Assembly (NCBI GenBank): GCA_017454355.1
Contig: JAFTDD010000028.1
Location: 1 to 51,315, forward strand
Length of the DNA: 51,315 nucleotides
DNA from: Muribaculaceae bacterium
GTDB lineage: Bacteria > Bacteroidota > Bacteroidia > Bacteroidales > Muribaculaceae
Direction: 5' to 3'
The position numbers and the translations under genes were made by a program. The notes below the pieces were generated by a model that saw only the letters and a list, made by a program, of their open reading frames with translations, was not told the origin of the DNA and made no database searches. Of this stretch, positions 9,501 to 16,971 are shown one piece after another (position 1 is the first letter of the stretch; each line of letters opens with the position of its first letter).

Positions 9501-10138
9501 TGCCGTTTGACATCACCGAGTTTGACGGCGTCATCATGGAGTATATCGGCGTGCAGCAGGGCGACCCGGTGACGGCCCCCAGCGGCCGCCAATTCGACGC
9601 CGGCAACATGATTTTCGAGCAGGCCACATCAATCCAGGCCGGCGTGCCCTATCTAGTCAAGGCTCACGACACCACGTCCGGCATGACATTCAGCGGCGTG
9701 ACACTCAGCAACGAGCCCGCCGGCTCGGTGACTCACACCGTGAACGTTAGCAGCACCACTTACAACGCTCCGCGTCGCGTCAGCAGCACCGACGAGTACA
9801 CCATGACCGGCACCTATTCGCCAACCAGCGTCTCCACCGACGACAACAGCGTCAAGGTGATGACCGACGATGGCAGCGTGGGCTGGGCAAGCGCCCTGGG
9901 CGGCAGCGTCGACGGCTCGAGCGCCTACTTCACCACGCCTGCCGACCAGGCGTTGCGCATCGTCTTTGACGGCGACAGCAGCGGCACCATCACCGGCATC
10001 AACGACATCCTCGCCGAGGGCGACGCAGTGGCCGTCGAAGGCACCTACAACCTGATGGGCGTCCGCATGACCGGCGACTGGCAGTCGCTGCCCGCCGGCA
10101 TCTACATCGTCAACGGCAAGAAAACCGTCAAACAGTAA
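6578..10138 (+). CDS. Large secreted protein with chitobiase/hexosaminidase-type C-terminal repeats
   Basis: 1186 residues with a signal peptide (about 1-18, ending TTFA). Three CHB_HEX_C-type modules, each with TFSP or VISP, an IHYTTDGTTPT-like strand and IKAIAVKSGMT, lie at about 168-245, 250-328 and 500-580. Two related domains of about 150 residues (about 340-490 and 585-740) alternate with them, so the middle of the protein looks like an internal duplication. The C-terminus resembles the Bacteroidales tail with YNLMGVRM and GIYIVNGKK, similar in form to secretion/anchoring tails of type IX cargo. No catalytic domain is recognised. The modules suggest an extracellular binding or structural role. 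It is followed by a nuclease that carries the same module. Confidence 0.85.
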   Translation: MRKLLTLLVMAVALTTFADTSTTYAIGNLSFNTSGETREASVDTYTIIGAKLTSSINPAIYGEGTSAELRVYANGTVTVSTTSTAFTRLVFNLSAQGKKRLPPITASVGTVATQSSGDETVTWTGSATSVTFTVGAKADYGSEGSSKAGQFCIQSFTVTTPSSSATVDTPTFSPVGGTYTSAQSVTINCTTSDATIHYTTDGTTPTSSSATYSSAINVSETTTIKAIAVKSGMTNSEVATATYTINLPQVETPTFSPAAGTYTSAQSVTINCATSGATIYYTTDGSTPTTSSATYSGAISVSSTTTIKAIAVKNDMTDSEVASATYTIEAGSSGGGDGLTYEKVTSISSSDVGKKFIIVYEATPAAMGAISSTSTTYGQSITGTSNFTLSDSQITLTSNSSVAPLTLGGTSGAWTFLFEDGKYMSWSSGNSLASATSVSTNSQWAVTFSDGVPTIANGYDNTRKLQYNSASNSLRFACYTSSQQSVALYRQVSGSTTEQVATPVISPSDGTVITGPTSVSISCTTDGATIHYTTDGTTPTSSSTTYSTAFTVSATTTVKAIAVKSGMTDSEVASATITYQAPVTSDEYTLVTDASTLASGDIVIIVVNNATPGASVMTAETVSSVLKTSTTDVTLSQDYSTVTLGSNAEALELVLEGSTGAWKFRNGSNYLYANPSNNSLTMASDNSAKVHSIDISDDNATIRENGTSDRVMRYNYNSGTNPRIGTYASTYGSPVQIYRKTAAASSVTTVTGIAAFKEVTAGETVRLYLPDSYNARVLHASQTAANASAGTYTYDAYVRDSSGAMLIKGLVTTREMTHDQHIAGWLMGQYSTASDGNPQLTPDLCQSTDRTHCPWFVIADPVSETATEPVAVAATEVAGHAADWVKVSNVKVGTTSLTLTNAFNASYNVYNGALVDVSAIATPTAVYPVALGDEPVITHVVDATQAFVSPSSSISDVEVRLAKPFTAGVWTPLTVPFDITEFDGVIMEYIGVQQGDPVTAPSGRQFDAGNMIFEQATSIQAGVPYLVKAHDTTSGMTFSGVTLSNEPAGSVTHTVNVSSTTYNAPRRVSSTDEYTMTGTYSPTSVSTDDNSVKVMTDDGSVGWASALGGSVDGSSAYFTTPADQALRIVFDGDSSGTITGINDILAEGDAVAVEGTYNLMGVRMTGDWQSLPAGIYIVNGKKTVKQ

Positions 10139-10161
10139 ATCTATTTAGGCCACACTGGCGC

Positions 10162-10184
10162 GTGGGAAATCTTTCAAAAATCTT
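10162..10184 (+). repeat. Dispersed GTGGGAAATCTTTC element after the surface protein gene
   Basis: A CCACACTGGCGCGTGG hairpin-like stretch runs into GTGGGAAATCTTTCAAAAAT. The same arrangement recurs downstream of plus-strand genes at about 15092 and 22403, and in a variant form at 12046. Confidence 0.75.
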
Positions 10185-10198
10185 AATTATATTATTTC

Positions 10199-10390
10199 GA
10201 ATGATTTCCCGCCGTAATAAAAGATTTTGAATGATTTCCCGCCGTCAGGCGGCCAAAAAAAAGATTTTGAAAGATTTCCCGCCGTCAGGCAGCCAAAAAA
10301 ATAAAAGATTTTGAAAGATTTCCGCCCGTCAGGGCGTCGTCAAAAATAAAAGATTTTGAATGATTTCCCGCCGTCAGGCGGCTAAAAAAT
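10199..10390 (+). repeat. Tandem 41-45-bp repeats directly upstream of a nuclease gene
   Basis: The core GATTTTGAAWGATTTCC recurs at 10223, 10264, 10308 and 10353, at spacings of 41, 44 and 45 bp. Each core is followed by a CCGTCAGGCGGC-type palindrome and an A-run. The array ends about 10 bp before the nuclease ATG at 10398, so it forms the gene's whole 5' flank. No TAnnTTTG promoter is visible in the gap. Confidence 0.85.
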
Positions 10391-10397
10391 ATCAGCA

Positions 10398-11888
10398 ATG
10401 AGAGTTCTATTTAACAATATCATAGCGAAGATTGCCATTGCCATCGCTATCCTCGCGACAGCCGCGGGCGCCACAGCCCAAACCTACACCATCACGCTGG
10501 TTAACGGCACGGTGCACACCTACGAGGCCTCGGCCCTCGACTCGATCCAGTTTGTTGGCGGCACATTCGGTTCCACCACCGGTGTGGGCGTCAAGGTGTA
10601 TCCCAGTGCCAATAGCGGCCACAGCGTGGAGTTCCTCTATTCGCAAATCAGCAGCCTGGTCATCAGCGGCGGCGCCATCACCGTCGACACGCCCACCATC
10701 TCGCCCGCCGGCGGCAGTTACACCGTCGCCCAGAGCGTGACGGTGGCCACAACCACCGCCGGCGCCACGGTCTACTATACCACCGACGGCACCACTCCCA
10801 GCGCGAGCAACTACACCGGCCGCGGCTCCACCACGGTGACGTTCACGCTCAACTCGAGCGCCGTCGTCAAGGCCATCGCCATCTACAACGGCACCTCGTC
10901 GGCCACCGCCTCCGCCACCTTCACCATCATCACCGACGATGACAATAACGCCAACGCCAACTGGCACGCCACCACGTGGACAAGCAACAACCTGGCCAGC
11001 GGCAGCGGCACTCCGAGTTCTTACGGCTTCTGGCGACTTGAGGTTCCCCACATCAGCAGCGAGAGCAACACATCGTGGCTGCAGAAGAGCACCAGCAGTT
11101 ATGGCGTGACCTACGCCATCGAGTGGTCCAATACGCTGATTGCCAACCGCTGGACGTGCTACCAGTTCCACGCCGGTAACCGCAATGGCAGTACAACGGG
11201 TAGCGACACCTTCAAGGAAGACACCGAATTGCCATCGGCCACGCGTTCCAAGCAGACACATTATAGCAGCAGCGGCTACTCGCGTGGACACCTCTGCCCG
11301 AGTGCCGACCGCAAGATGTCGTCCGAGCAGAATGCCCAAACCTATCGTTTCGGCAATATGCAGCCGCAATGGCAGGCTCATAACGGCGGGCAATGGAACA
11401 ATCTTGAGGCCGATGTGCGCACGTGGGCCGGCAAGTGCGACACCCTGTTTATCGTCAAAGCGGCCACCATCGACAACATCACCTTGAGCGGCACTACCGA
11501 GAGCGGCGTGTATAGTACCACCTACAACGGCACTACATACAGTGACCTCAAGTGCAACGGCACCCTGCCCGTGCCCAAGTACTTCTACATGGCGTTGCTG
11601 GCCTACACCAAATCCAGCCAGGATAGCGGCGACGGCAACTATTATGGCACGTTCCGCGCCCTGGGCATCTGGACCAAGCACTACAATAGCGGCACTAAGG
11701 GGGCTGACAGCAGTACACACGATTGGCCGGTGATAAATGAGGAGAGCGCCGAGTATATCACCATCGACGAGTTGGAGGCTCGCACCGGCATCGACTTCTT
11801 CTGCAACCTGCCCGACGACATCGAGGTCGTTGTCGAGGCCGCCGACAGCAAGTCCTGGTGGTCATCCGGTGCCTCACTGAACCGATAG
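10398..11888 (+). CDS. Secreted DNA/RNA non-specific endonuclease with a chitobiase-type module
   Basis: 496 residues. A signal peptide (about 1-28, ending ATAQ) is followed by a short region with VNGTVHTYEASALDSIQF. A CHB_HEX_C-type module lies at about 97-177 (VYYTTDGTTPS), and the nuclease domain at about 195-485. The nuclease carries the NucA/NUC1 signature as SRGHLCPSADR (295-305, general-base His298), FGNMQPQ (Asn320) and NNLE (334-337), the metal-binding residues of the beta-beta-alpha-metal fold. It should degrade extracellular DNA and RNA. The module matches those of the protein upstream, which suggests shared localisation. The start was chosen because the signal peptide begins there. 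Confidence 0.88.
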   Translation: MRVLFNNIIAKIAIAIAILATAAGATAQTYTITLVNGTVHTYEASALDSIQFVGGTFGSTTGVGVKVYPSANSGHSVEFLYSQISSLVISGGAITVDTPTISPAGGSYTVAQSVTVATTTAGATVYYTTDGTTPSASNYTGRGSTTVTFTLNSSAVVKAIAIYNGTSSATASATFTIITDDDNNANANWHATTWTSNNLASGSGTPSSYGFWRLEVPHISSESNTSWLQKSTSSYGVTYAIEWSNTLIANRWTCYQFHAGNRNGSTTGSDTFKEDTELPSATRSKQTHYSSSGYSRGHLCPSADRKMSSEQNAQTYRFGNMQPQWQAHNGGQWNNLEADVRTWAGKCDTLFIVKAATIDNITLSGTTESGVYSTTYNGTTYSDLKCNGTLPVPKYFYMALLAYTKSSQDSGDGNYYGTFRALGIWTKHYNSGTKGADSSTHDWPVINEESAEYITIDELEARTGIDFFCNLPDDIEVVVEAADSKSWWSSGASLNR

Positions 11889-11920
11889 AGCCACGCTCAG
11901 CACCGCGGCCAACAGGCCAT

Positions 11921-11964
11921 AATCAGCCACGAACGAGGAAAAACTCCCGCTCGTGGCTGATTTT
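11921..11964 (+). terminator. Intrinsic terminator after the secreted nuclease
   Basis: A 12-bp stem AATCAGCCACGA / TCGTGGCTGATT with an 18-base loop ends in TTTT, 33 bp after the stop codon. The rest of the gap up to 12398 holds a variant of the dispersed AAATCTTTCAAAATCTT sequence (12046-12065), the palindrome at 12135 and the promoter at 12365. Confidence 0.75.
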
Positions 11965-12134
11965 AATGCCACCCAACGACTAAAACGTTCGGTGTGCAGA
12001 AACTGTATCATAATTGATATTTAGGATTAGGCCGCCCTAACGGGCGGGAAATCTTTCAAAATCTTAAATAAAAGTAAATAATTAATTATCGTCATTCATA
12101 ATTATTTAACTCAAGTTTCTAAAGTAGAACAAAA

Positions 12135-12199
12135 TGTAGGGACACAATTTATTGTGTCCACCCCTGCGGCACGTGGACACAATAAATTGTGTCCCTACA
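12135..12199. repeat. 65-bp dispersed palindrome with TGTAGGG ends
   Basis: The arms begin TGTAGGGACACAATTTATTG and close with the inverse TGTCCCTACA. It has the same architecture as 1763-1825 but a different spacer and changed bases in the arms. The changes are matched on both arms, so pairing is kept. Confidence 0.8.
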
Positions 12200-12364
12200 A
12201 AATACGAAACTCGAATTATTTAATCGATGTGATATTTTGAAAGATTTTTGAAAGATTTCCACTCGCAACGCGTGCGCCAATTGTGATACAGTTTCTGCCC
12301 TCCCACGGTCAACAACAATTATCAAATTTTGATTATCAAATTTTGATAATTGGAAAAAAAACGC

Positions 12365-12372
12365 TACCTTTG
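12365..12372 (+). promoter_or_regulatory. Promoter -7 box for the decayed ATPase / phosphoesterase unit
   Basis: TACCTTTG matches TAnnTTTG and sits 27 bp before the ATG at 12399. A TTTTGATAATTGG stretch lies near the expected upstream element. Confidence 0.6.
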
Positions 12373-12398
12373 CGGTGACAATCAACATCTTCACAACT

Positions 12399-13002
12399 AT
12401 GGGCACAACATCCAAAAACCCGTTTATCGTTGTTGGACGCATTGAGCCACAGTACTTTTGCGACCGCGAGGCAGAAACAGCCACCTTGCTCAAAAGCAAT
12501 CGACCTTGACGTCTACACATCATTCGTCAGGCGACTGCTGGCGCCTCGCGACATCACCGTGGACGATGACACCGTGGCGACCCTGCACCGCCTCACCCGT
12601 GGCAACACTTACGCCCTGCAGCGCACCTTTAACGAGGCATATACCATTCTGGACGATGGCGAGCGATGTACTCCCGACAACGTCGCCACCGCGCTGCAAA
12701 ACGTCATCGCCGGCAAGGAACCGATGTTCCGCGCAATGGTGGGAGAAGTGCCCGACAAGCACAAGGGGCTGCTCATTGCCGTGGCCACAGAGGGCGAGGC
12801 TCAATGTATCTTCTCGTCAAAGTTTGTCAAAGAGCACAAACTCTCCACCCCCGGCGCGACGCAGCACAGCGCCAACCACCTCATGCGCCACGGCCTGATC
12901 ACGCGACGCGCCGACACCTATTCGCTCAACGACGTCTTCCTCGAGTTGTGGCTCCGCCTCAACTACACCACTTTCACGCTCCGCAAGGCACTAACGCAAT
13001 GA
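12399..13002 (+). pseudogene. AAA ATPase remnant lacking its central ATPase core
   Basis: The ATG at 12399 opens a frame with NPFIV, EPQYFCDREAE and TATLLKSN, the usual N-terminus of the Bacteroidales archaeal-ATPase-like family. It then hits a TGA at 12507-12509, where the P-loop would be expected. The sequence continues in another frame to 13002 with a family-like C-terminal half: DVYTSFVRRLLAP, RGNTYALQRTFNEAY and a helix-turn-helix-like end, HLMRHGLITRRADTYSLND. The Walker A and Walker B part is missing, which suggests an internal deletion of roughly 200 codons. The promoter still precedes it. Its stop overlaps the next gene's ATG, so it may now serve mainly as a leader. Confidence 0.8.
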
Positions 13003-15047
13003 GACTTATCAGACTGACAGCGATATTGCTTGCGGTGGCAACGATGACGGCCACCGCCACCGCGGCGACACTCACCGGACGCGTTGCCACGACCGGCGGC
13101 GCGCCGCTGGCCGGCGTGGCCGTCAGCGACGGCATCACCGTCACCGTCACCGATAGCGACGGACGCTATGCCATCGACAGCAACAAACGGCTCGGCTATG
13201 TCTTCTACAGCCTCCCGGCGGGCTATGAGCCCGCAGCAGAAACAACCTCGCCGCTTATCGGCCAGGCCAAGGCCGCGAGCCCCGATAGGGGCGACAAGAA
13301 TTTAGGCGGGGGTGAAGCGAAGCGGAACCCCCGTGACAATACCGCCCTCCCAATATTATTAGCCCCGTTAGGGGCGACAGGACACCAACGAGCGGGCGAT
13401 GTAGAGCCTGGCCTTGGCCTGGCCGCTATGGAGCAGGCCTTCAACCCGCGTTTTTGGACCCCGCTCGACAATCCCGACCCAAGCATAGACGAGAGCCACA
13501 ACTTCACCCTCGCCCCGGCGGCCGACGACGGCACGCGCCACGCCATGCTCGTCGCCGCCGACACTCATCTGGCACGGCGCATCGGCGACCTTAACCGCTT
13601 TCAATACACATTCATGCCGCGACTGAAGCGCGAAGTGCGCCGCCTGCGCGAGCAGGATGGCTACGCTACCATCCACAGCACCATCCTCGGAGACCTCACG
13701 TGGGACAGGTTCTGGCGCGCCAACGGCTTTGACCTCCACGACTTCATGGACTTTATGGAGCAGTGCCGGTGGCCCGTCACGCTATGGCCCGTGATAGGCA
13801 ACCACGACAACGACCCGTCAGTGCCCGCCGGCGACGACACCGACCACCTCGCCGCAGCACCGTGGCGCGACATCGTTTGCCCCTCCTACTATTCATTCAA
13901 CATCGGGCGCGTACACTACGTTGTGCTCGACGACATCTATTACCTCAACGAGGCTTTGCCCGGCGTGACCTACAGCGACGATGTGGCCGGCAGCCGCAAT
14001 AACGAGGCTCGCCTCACCCAAGAGCAACTCGACTGGCTCGACGCCGACCTAGCTCTCGTCGAGAGCGACCGCCCCGTCGTCGTGTGCCTGCACATCCCCG
14101 TGTGGGAACTCAACAACAACCGCAATACTGTTCCCCGCCTCACAGGAGACGGCGCCGACGACCTTTGCAACCGCCTCGACCGTTTCAACCAAGTGCTCAT
14201 CCTCAGCGGCCACATCCACACCAACTCCACCATGCACCCCACCGCCCACCCAAACGTGACCGAGCGCAACGTGGCCGCCGTGTGCAGTTCGTGGTGGTGG
14301 ACCGCACACTATACCGGCCGCGACGTGTGCCTCGACGGCTCGCCCGGTGGCTTTGAACTGCTCGAAGTGGACGGCAACCGCCTCAACTGGCGTTACCTCA
14401 GCACCGAGGCCGACACGGGCGACGCCCAAATGCGCGTCTACGACATGAACACCGTGGCACGGTTCTATCGCGACAACGCCACCATGCGAGCAATCATCGA
14501 GCGCTACCCTATTCGGCAAGACTATGCGAATATCGAGCCCAACACCGTGATGGTGAACGTGTTCAACTACGACTCGCGGACGTGGCGCGTCAACATCTAC
14601 GAGGGCGACACGCGCCTGTGGTGGACCCACGAGGCGATGGAAGACCCGCTGCACACTCTGTGCTACGACGTGCCATGCTACGCCGACATGGGCAACTACA
14701 CCGAGTATTTCGCAACCCCGCGTAACCTCCACACGTTCACCGCTCGCGCCACTACGGCCACGCAGCCCATCACCGTCATCGTCACCGACGGCCAGGGCCG
14801 CACATTCATCAAATGCGTTGACCGTCCCGCGCCCTTCGCCACCACCATGGACGCCTTGCAGCGGCCACTTGCCCCGGGCGACGTGAACCGCGACGGCAAA
14901 GTCGATGTGGGCGACGTGAACGCCGTGCTGGCCCGCATCCTCGGCGACCCGGCAGCGGCTCTGCTACCCCTGGCCGACGTCAACCGCGACACCACCGTCG
15001 ACGTGGGCGACGTCAACACCATCCTCGATGCCATCCTGAGTATATAG
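12999..15047 (+). CDS. Secreted calcineurin-like phosphoesterase with dockerin-like C-terminus
   Basis: 682 residues from the ATG at 12999, which overlaps the preceding stop by 4 bp; the signal peptide (about 1-23) supports this start over longer ones. Residues about 24-75 form a carboxypeptidase-regulatory-like beta domain (TLTGRVATTGGAPLAGVAVS). The metallophosphoesterase domain shows VAADTH, GNHDND and ILSGHIHTN metal-ligand motifs. The end has two dockerin-like calcium loops, DVNRDGKVDVGDVN and DVNRDTTVDVGDVN. An insert at residues about 88-142 is encoded by a dispersed repeat (13260-13424) and looks foreign to the family. It probably hydrolyses extracellular phosphoesters; the substrate is unknown. 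Confidence 0.87.
   Translation: MRLIRLTAILLAVATMTATATAATLTGRVATTGGAPLAGVAVSDGITVTVTDSDGRYAIDSNKRLGYVFYSLPAGYEPAAETTSPLIGQAKAASPDRGDKNLGGGEAKRNPRDNTALPILLAPLGATGHQRAGDVEPGLGLAAMEQAFNPRFWTPLDNPDPSIDESHNFTLAPAADDGTRHAMLVAADTHLARRIGDLNRFQYTFMPRLKREVRRLREQDGYATIHSTILGDLTWDRFWRANGFDLHDFMDFMEQCRWPVTLWPVIGNHDNDPSVPAGDDTDHLAAAPWRDIVCPSYYSFNIGRVHYVVLDDIYYLNEALPGVTYSDDVAGSRNNEARLTQEQLDWLDADLALVESDRPVVVCLHIPVWELNNNRNTVPRLTGDGADDLCNRLDRFNQVLILSGHIHTNSTMHPTAHPNVTERNVAAVCSSWWWTAHYTGRDVCLDGSPGGFELLEVDGNRLNWRYLSTEADTGDAQMRVYDMNTVARFYRDNATMRAIIERYPIRQDYANIEPNTVMVNVFNYDSRTWRVNIYEGDTRLWWTHEAMEDPLHTLCYDVPCYADMGNYTEYFATPRNLHTFTARATTATQPITVIVTDGQGRTFIKCVDRPAPFATTMDALQRPLAPGDVNRDGKVDVGDVNAVLARILGDPAAALLPLADVNRDTTVDVGDVNTILDAILSI
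13260..13424. repeat. 165-bp repeat element inserted in frame in the phosphoesterase gene
   Basis: It is bounded by perfect 15-bp inverted ends, GGCCAGGCCAAGGCC (13260-13274) and GGCCTTGGCCTGGCC (13410-13424). Inside are two copies of the dispersed AGCCCCGWTAGGGGCGACA motif. The length is exactly 55 codons with no stop in the coding frame. A stretch of it (TGACAATACCGCC to GACACCAA) recurs at about 15299-15354. Confidence 0.8.
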
Positions 15048-15091
15048 GGTCTGGCCGACGGCGGCAACGGCTAAATCAGCCACGCTAGCGC

Positions 15092-15114
15092 GTGGGAAAT
15101 CTTTCAAAAATCTC
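15092..15114 (+). repeat. Dispersed GTGGGAAATCTTTC element after the phosphoesterase gene
   Basis: CCACGCTAGCGCGTGG, able to form a 6-bp hairpin, runs into GTGGGAAATCTTTCAAAAAT, 45 bp after the stop codon. The rest of the gap (15048-15363) holds one copy of the AGTCTACTGCAAAAAGTCGC sequence (from 15158) found at the ends of the 37405-37631 element, AT-rich TTAATGGATATT palindromes, and an AGCCCCGTTAGGGGCGACAG motif at 15326. Confidence 0.75.
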
Positions 15115-15363
15115 TTTATTTCTTTGAAGACAATAAAGAGAATAAAGACAATTTATGAGTCTACTGCAAAAAGTCGCTGATTATTTTTAAACATGAATAT
15201 CCATTAATTATCCATTAATATTTATTCAAAATATCAACTGTGCGACTACGATTAATGAATATTAATGGATATTTATGTTAAAAAAACTTGCGGTATGAGT
15301 GTCAATACCGCCACTCTCTCTTATTAGCCCCGTTAGGGGCGACAGGACACCAATGACCGGAGC

Positions 15364-16125
15364 CTACAACCGGCTGAGGGGCGCGGGGTTGTCGGCGATG
15401 CCGGGAAGAAAGTCGATACCGGTGACGCGCCGCAGCGAGTCCAACGTAGTGAGCGCGTCGTCCATCGCGTGTGACGTGGTGTCGTTGACGTAAAGGAACG
15501 CCCACGTGCGCGCCCCTCGCGACGACACCACTGCCTTGAAGAACGCGTCCGGCACGGCGATATTGCCCATACGCCTCACCGGCCGCCCCGCCAGAAACAC
15601 CGGTCCGCAGACAATCGTCAGCGTGTCGCCGTACTTGTTGACATGGTCGCGGCACTTCATCTCCAACCGGTTCCAACTGCCGCTGTTCAGCCTCTTGGTC
15701 TGCACGCAGATGTTGGTGAGCAGGAACGACTGGTTCATGGCCGCCTCAGAGAACTTACAGTCCGCCGCGGGGCACATGTGTCCGCGGCTCATCGAGTCCG
15801 GCCGGAGCCGCCAATCGCTGAGCGATGGCCGCGGCTGCGGCACCTCTCGGTCCTCGATGACGCCCTTCTCGACGAGCGCCGGCGAGAAGTCCGCTATTCC
15901 GATAGCGCGTCCCGTGCTGTCGTAGTGTATGCGCCTCTCCACATCGCCTTGCAGCCGCTGCGGCGTCAGCGTCCACTCCACCCACCGCGCGCACCTCATC
16001 GTGCTATCATAACCCACACGATACCCCTCCCTCTCCAGCACCTTCACAGAGCCCTCCGCCCCACCTCGCCTGCAGGCAGCAACAATCACCACAACCCCCA
16101 CCACAAAAACCAAAAGCCTCTTCAT
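15364..16125 (-). CDS. DNA/RNA non-specific endonuclease, lipoprotein
   Basis: 253 residues from the ATG at 16125; a GTG two codons earlier is less likely. The N-terminus MKRLLVFVVG to VVAAC is a lipoprotein signal with Cys18. The NucA-family motif is SRGHMCPAAD (residues 113-122, catalytic His116), followed by LTNICVQ (Asn138) and the metal-site strand NRLE (152-155). It should be a membrane-anchored nuclease acting outside the cytoplasm. It is convergent with the phosphoesterase. Together with the nuclease at 10398 it gives two NucA-type enzymes within 6 kb. The last codons (NPAPLSRL) run into a region shared with the dispersed repeat, so the C-terminus may have been altered by it. Confidence 0.88.
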   Translation of the reverse strand: MKRLLVFVVGVVVIVAACRRGGAEGSVKVLEREGYRVGYDSTMRCARWVEWTLTPQRLQGDVERRIHYDSTGRAIGIADFSPALVEKGVIEDREVPQPRPSLSDWRLRPDSMSRGHMCPAADCKFSEAAMNQSFLLTNICVQTKRLNSGSWNRLEMKCRDHVNKYGDTLTIVCGPVFLAGRPVRRMGNIAVPDAFFKAVVSSRGARTWAFLYVNDTTSHAMDDALTTLDSLRRVTGIDFLPGIADNPAPLSRL

Positions 16126-16279
16126 CCCCACAAACTATACAAGTTAGCATAGTTAAATGCCTATTAAATTAATAAATCTTTCATGAACACATTTTACGAG
16201 CACAAAATTAGTTATTACTGCGAAATAAACAAAGTCATACAAGTGCCAATATTTTGTATAATTGCCACATACAATTTAT

Positions 16280-16323
16280 AACTGCAGTCATTAACGAAAA
16301 AGCTCAGATTAATGACTGCAGTT
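16280..16323. terminator. Perfect 15-bp hairpin below the DUF805 gene
   Basis: AACTGCAGTCATTAA and its exact inverse TTAATGACTGCAGTT enclose a 14-base loop. It lies 40 bp past the DUF805 stop on the minus strand. No T-run follows, so it could be a terminator or a protein-binding or processing site. Confidence 0.5.
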
Positions 16324-16362
16324 CAACATTCAGTTACACAAACCGTTATGAGGCAAATATCA

Positions 16363-16923
16363 TCAGATGTCAGCTCTTTGTTCCCATTTTGGAGAATCAC
16401 CATATTGGTTCACTCCTTTCATACTATCCTTCATACACAACACTATCGTAACAATAACCAATATGCACGTAATGATAAATACCCAAACCATCAATTCTGA
16501 AGGATCATCCATATCATAGCGAATGATGCTAACAGAGAAGCTAATAATAGAGCTAACTAAACAGGCGAACGTCAACCATGCTAATAAGCCACTATGTCCA
16601 AAATCATGCAAGCGACGCACTGTAGCTCCTAACATTAACAACAACGGAATGATAAAGAACACTATGGCTAGCAACACAACTAAAAGCATAAAAACCAACT
16701 CATACGAATTTTCATTCATTGTTGAGCGATATAGGGGCAGACATTCTGTCAAATAAAAAAAGCCAGTGAGAAGTCCTACAGATATTACGATTACAGAAAC
16801 AATAAACATCCAGTAATCGCTGCGACGCATGCGACCTCTGAAATTAAACACATTCTTGAAGCCACTCTTGATAGCAGTCCACAAACCGGACATCGGCTTC
16901 GCTACATAACCATCACCATTCAT
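16363..16923 (-). CDS. DUF805 family membrane protein
   Basis: 186 residues with four predicted membrane segments. The N-terminal FRGRMRRSDYWMF and the internal TVRRLHDFGHSG are the hallmark DUF805 motifs. The function of the family is unknown; members are inner-membrane proteins. The gene is AT-rich compared with the neighbouring GC-rich genes, as are the next three minus-strand genes. The gap to the preceding gene on the strand is 48 bp, compatible with one operon from 19.7 kb down to here. The C-terminal part is charged and predicted cytoplasmic. Confidence 0.85.
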   Translation of the reverse strand: MNGDGYVAKPMSGLWTAIKSGFKNVFNFRGRMRRSDYWMFIVSVIVISVGLLTGFFYLTECLPLYRSTMNENSYELVFMLLVVLLAIVFFIIPLLLMLGATVRRLHDFGHSGLLAWLTFACLVSSIISFSVSIIRYDMDDPSELMVWVFIITCILVIVTIVLCMKDSMKGVNQYGDSPKWEQRADI

Positions 16924-16971
16924 AATCGTGAAAATTAATTATTAAAAATGCCAGTATCAATATAAATAATA

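Noticed and set aside
10407..11720. 437-codon minus-strand frame
   Set aside because: It is antisense to the secreted nuclease, with low-complexity Gly/Val/Ala content and no promoter.
12666..12998. Longer start for the phosphoesterase
   Set aside because: The extra 111 residues are Arg/His-rich out-of-frame translation of the ATPase remnant; a signal peptide begins at the ATG at 12999.
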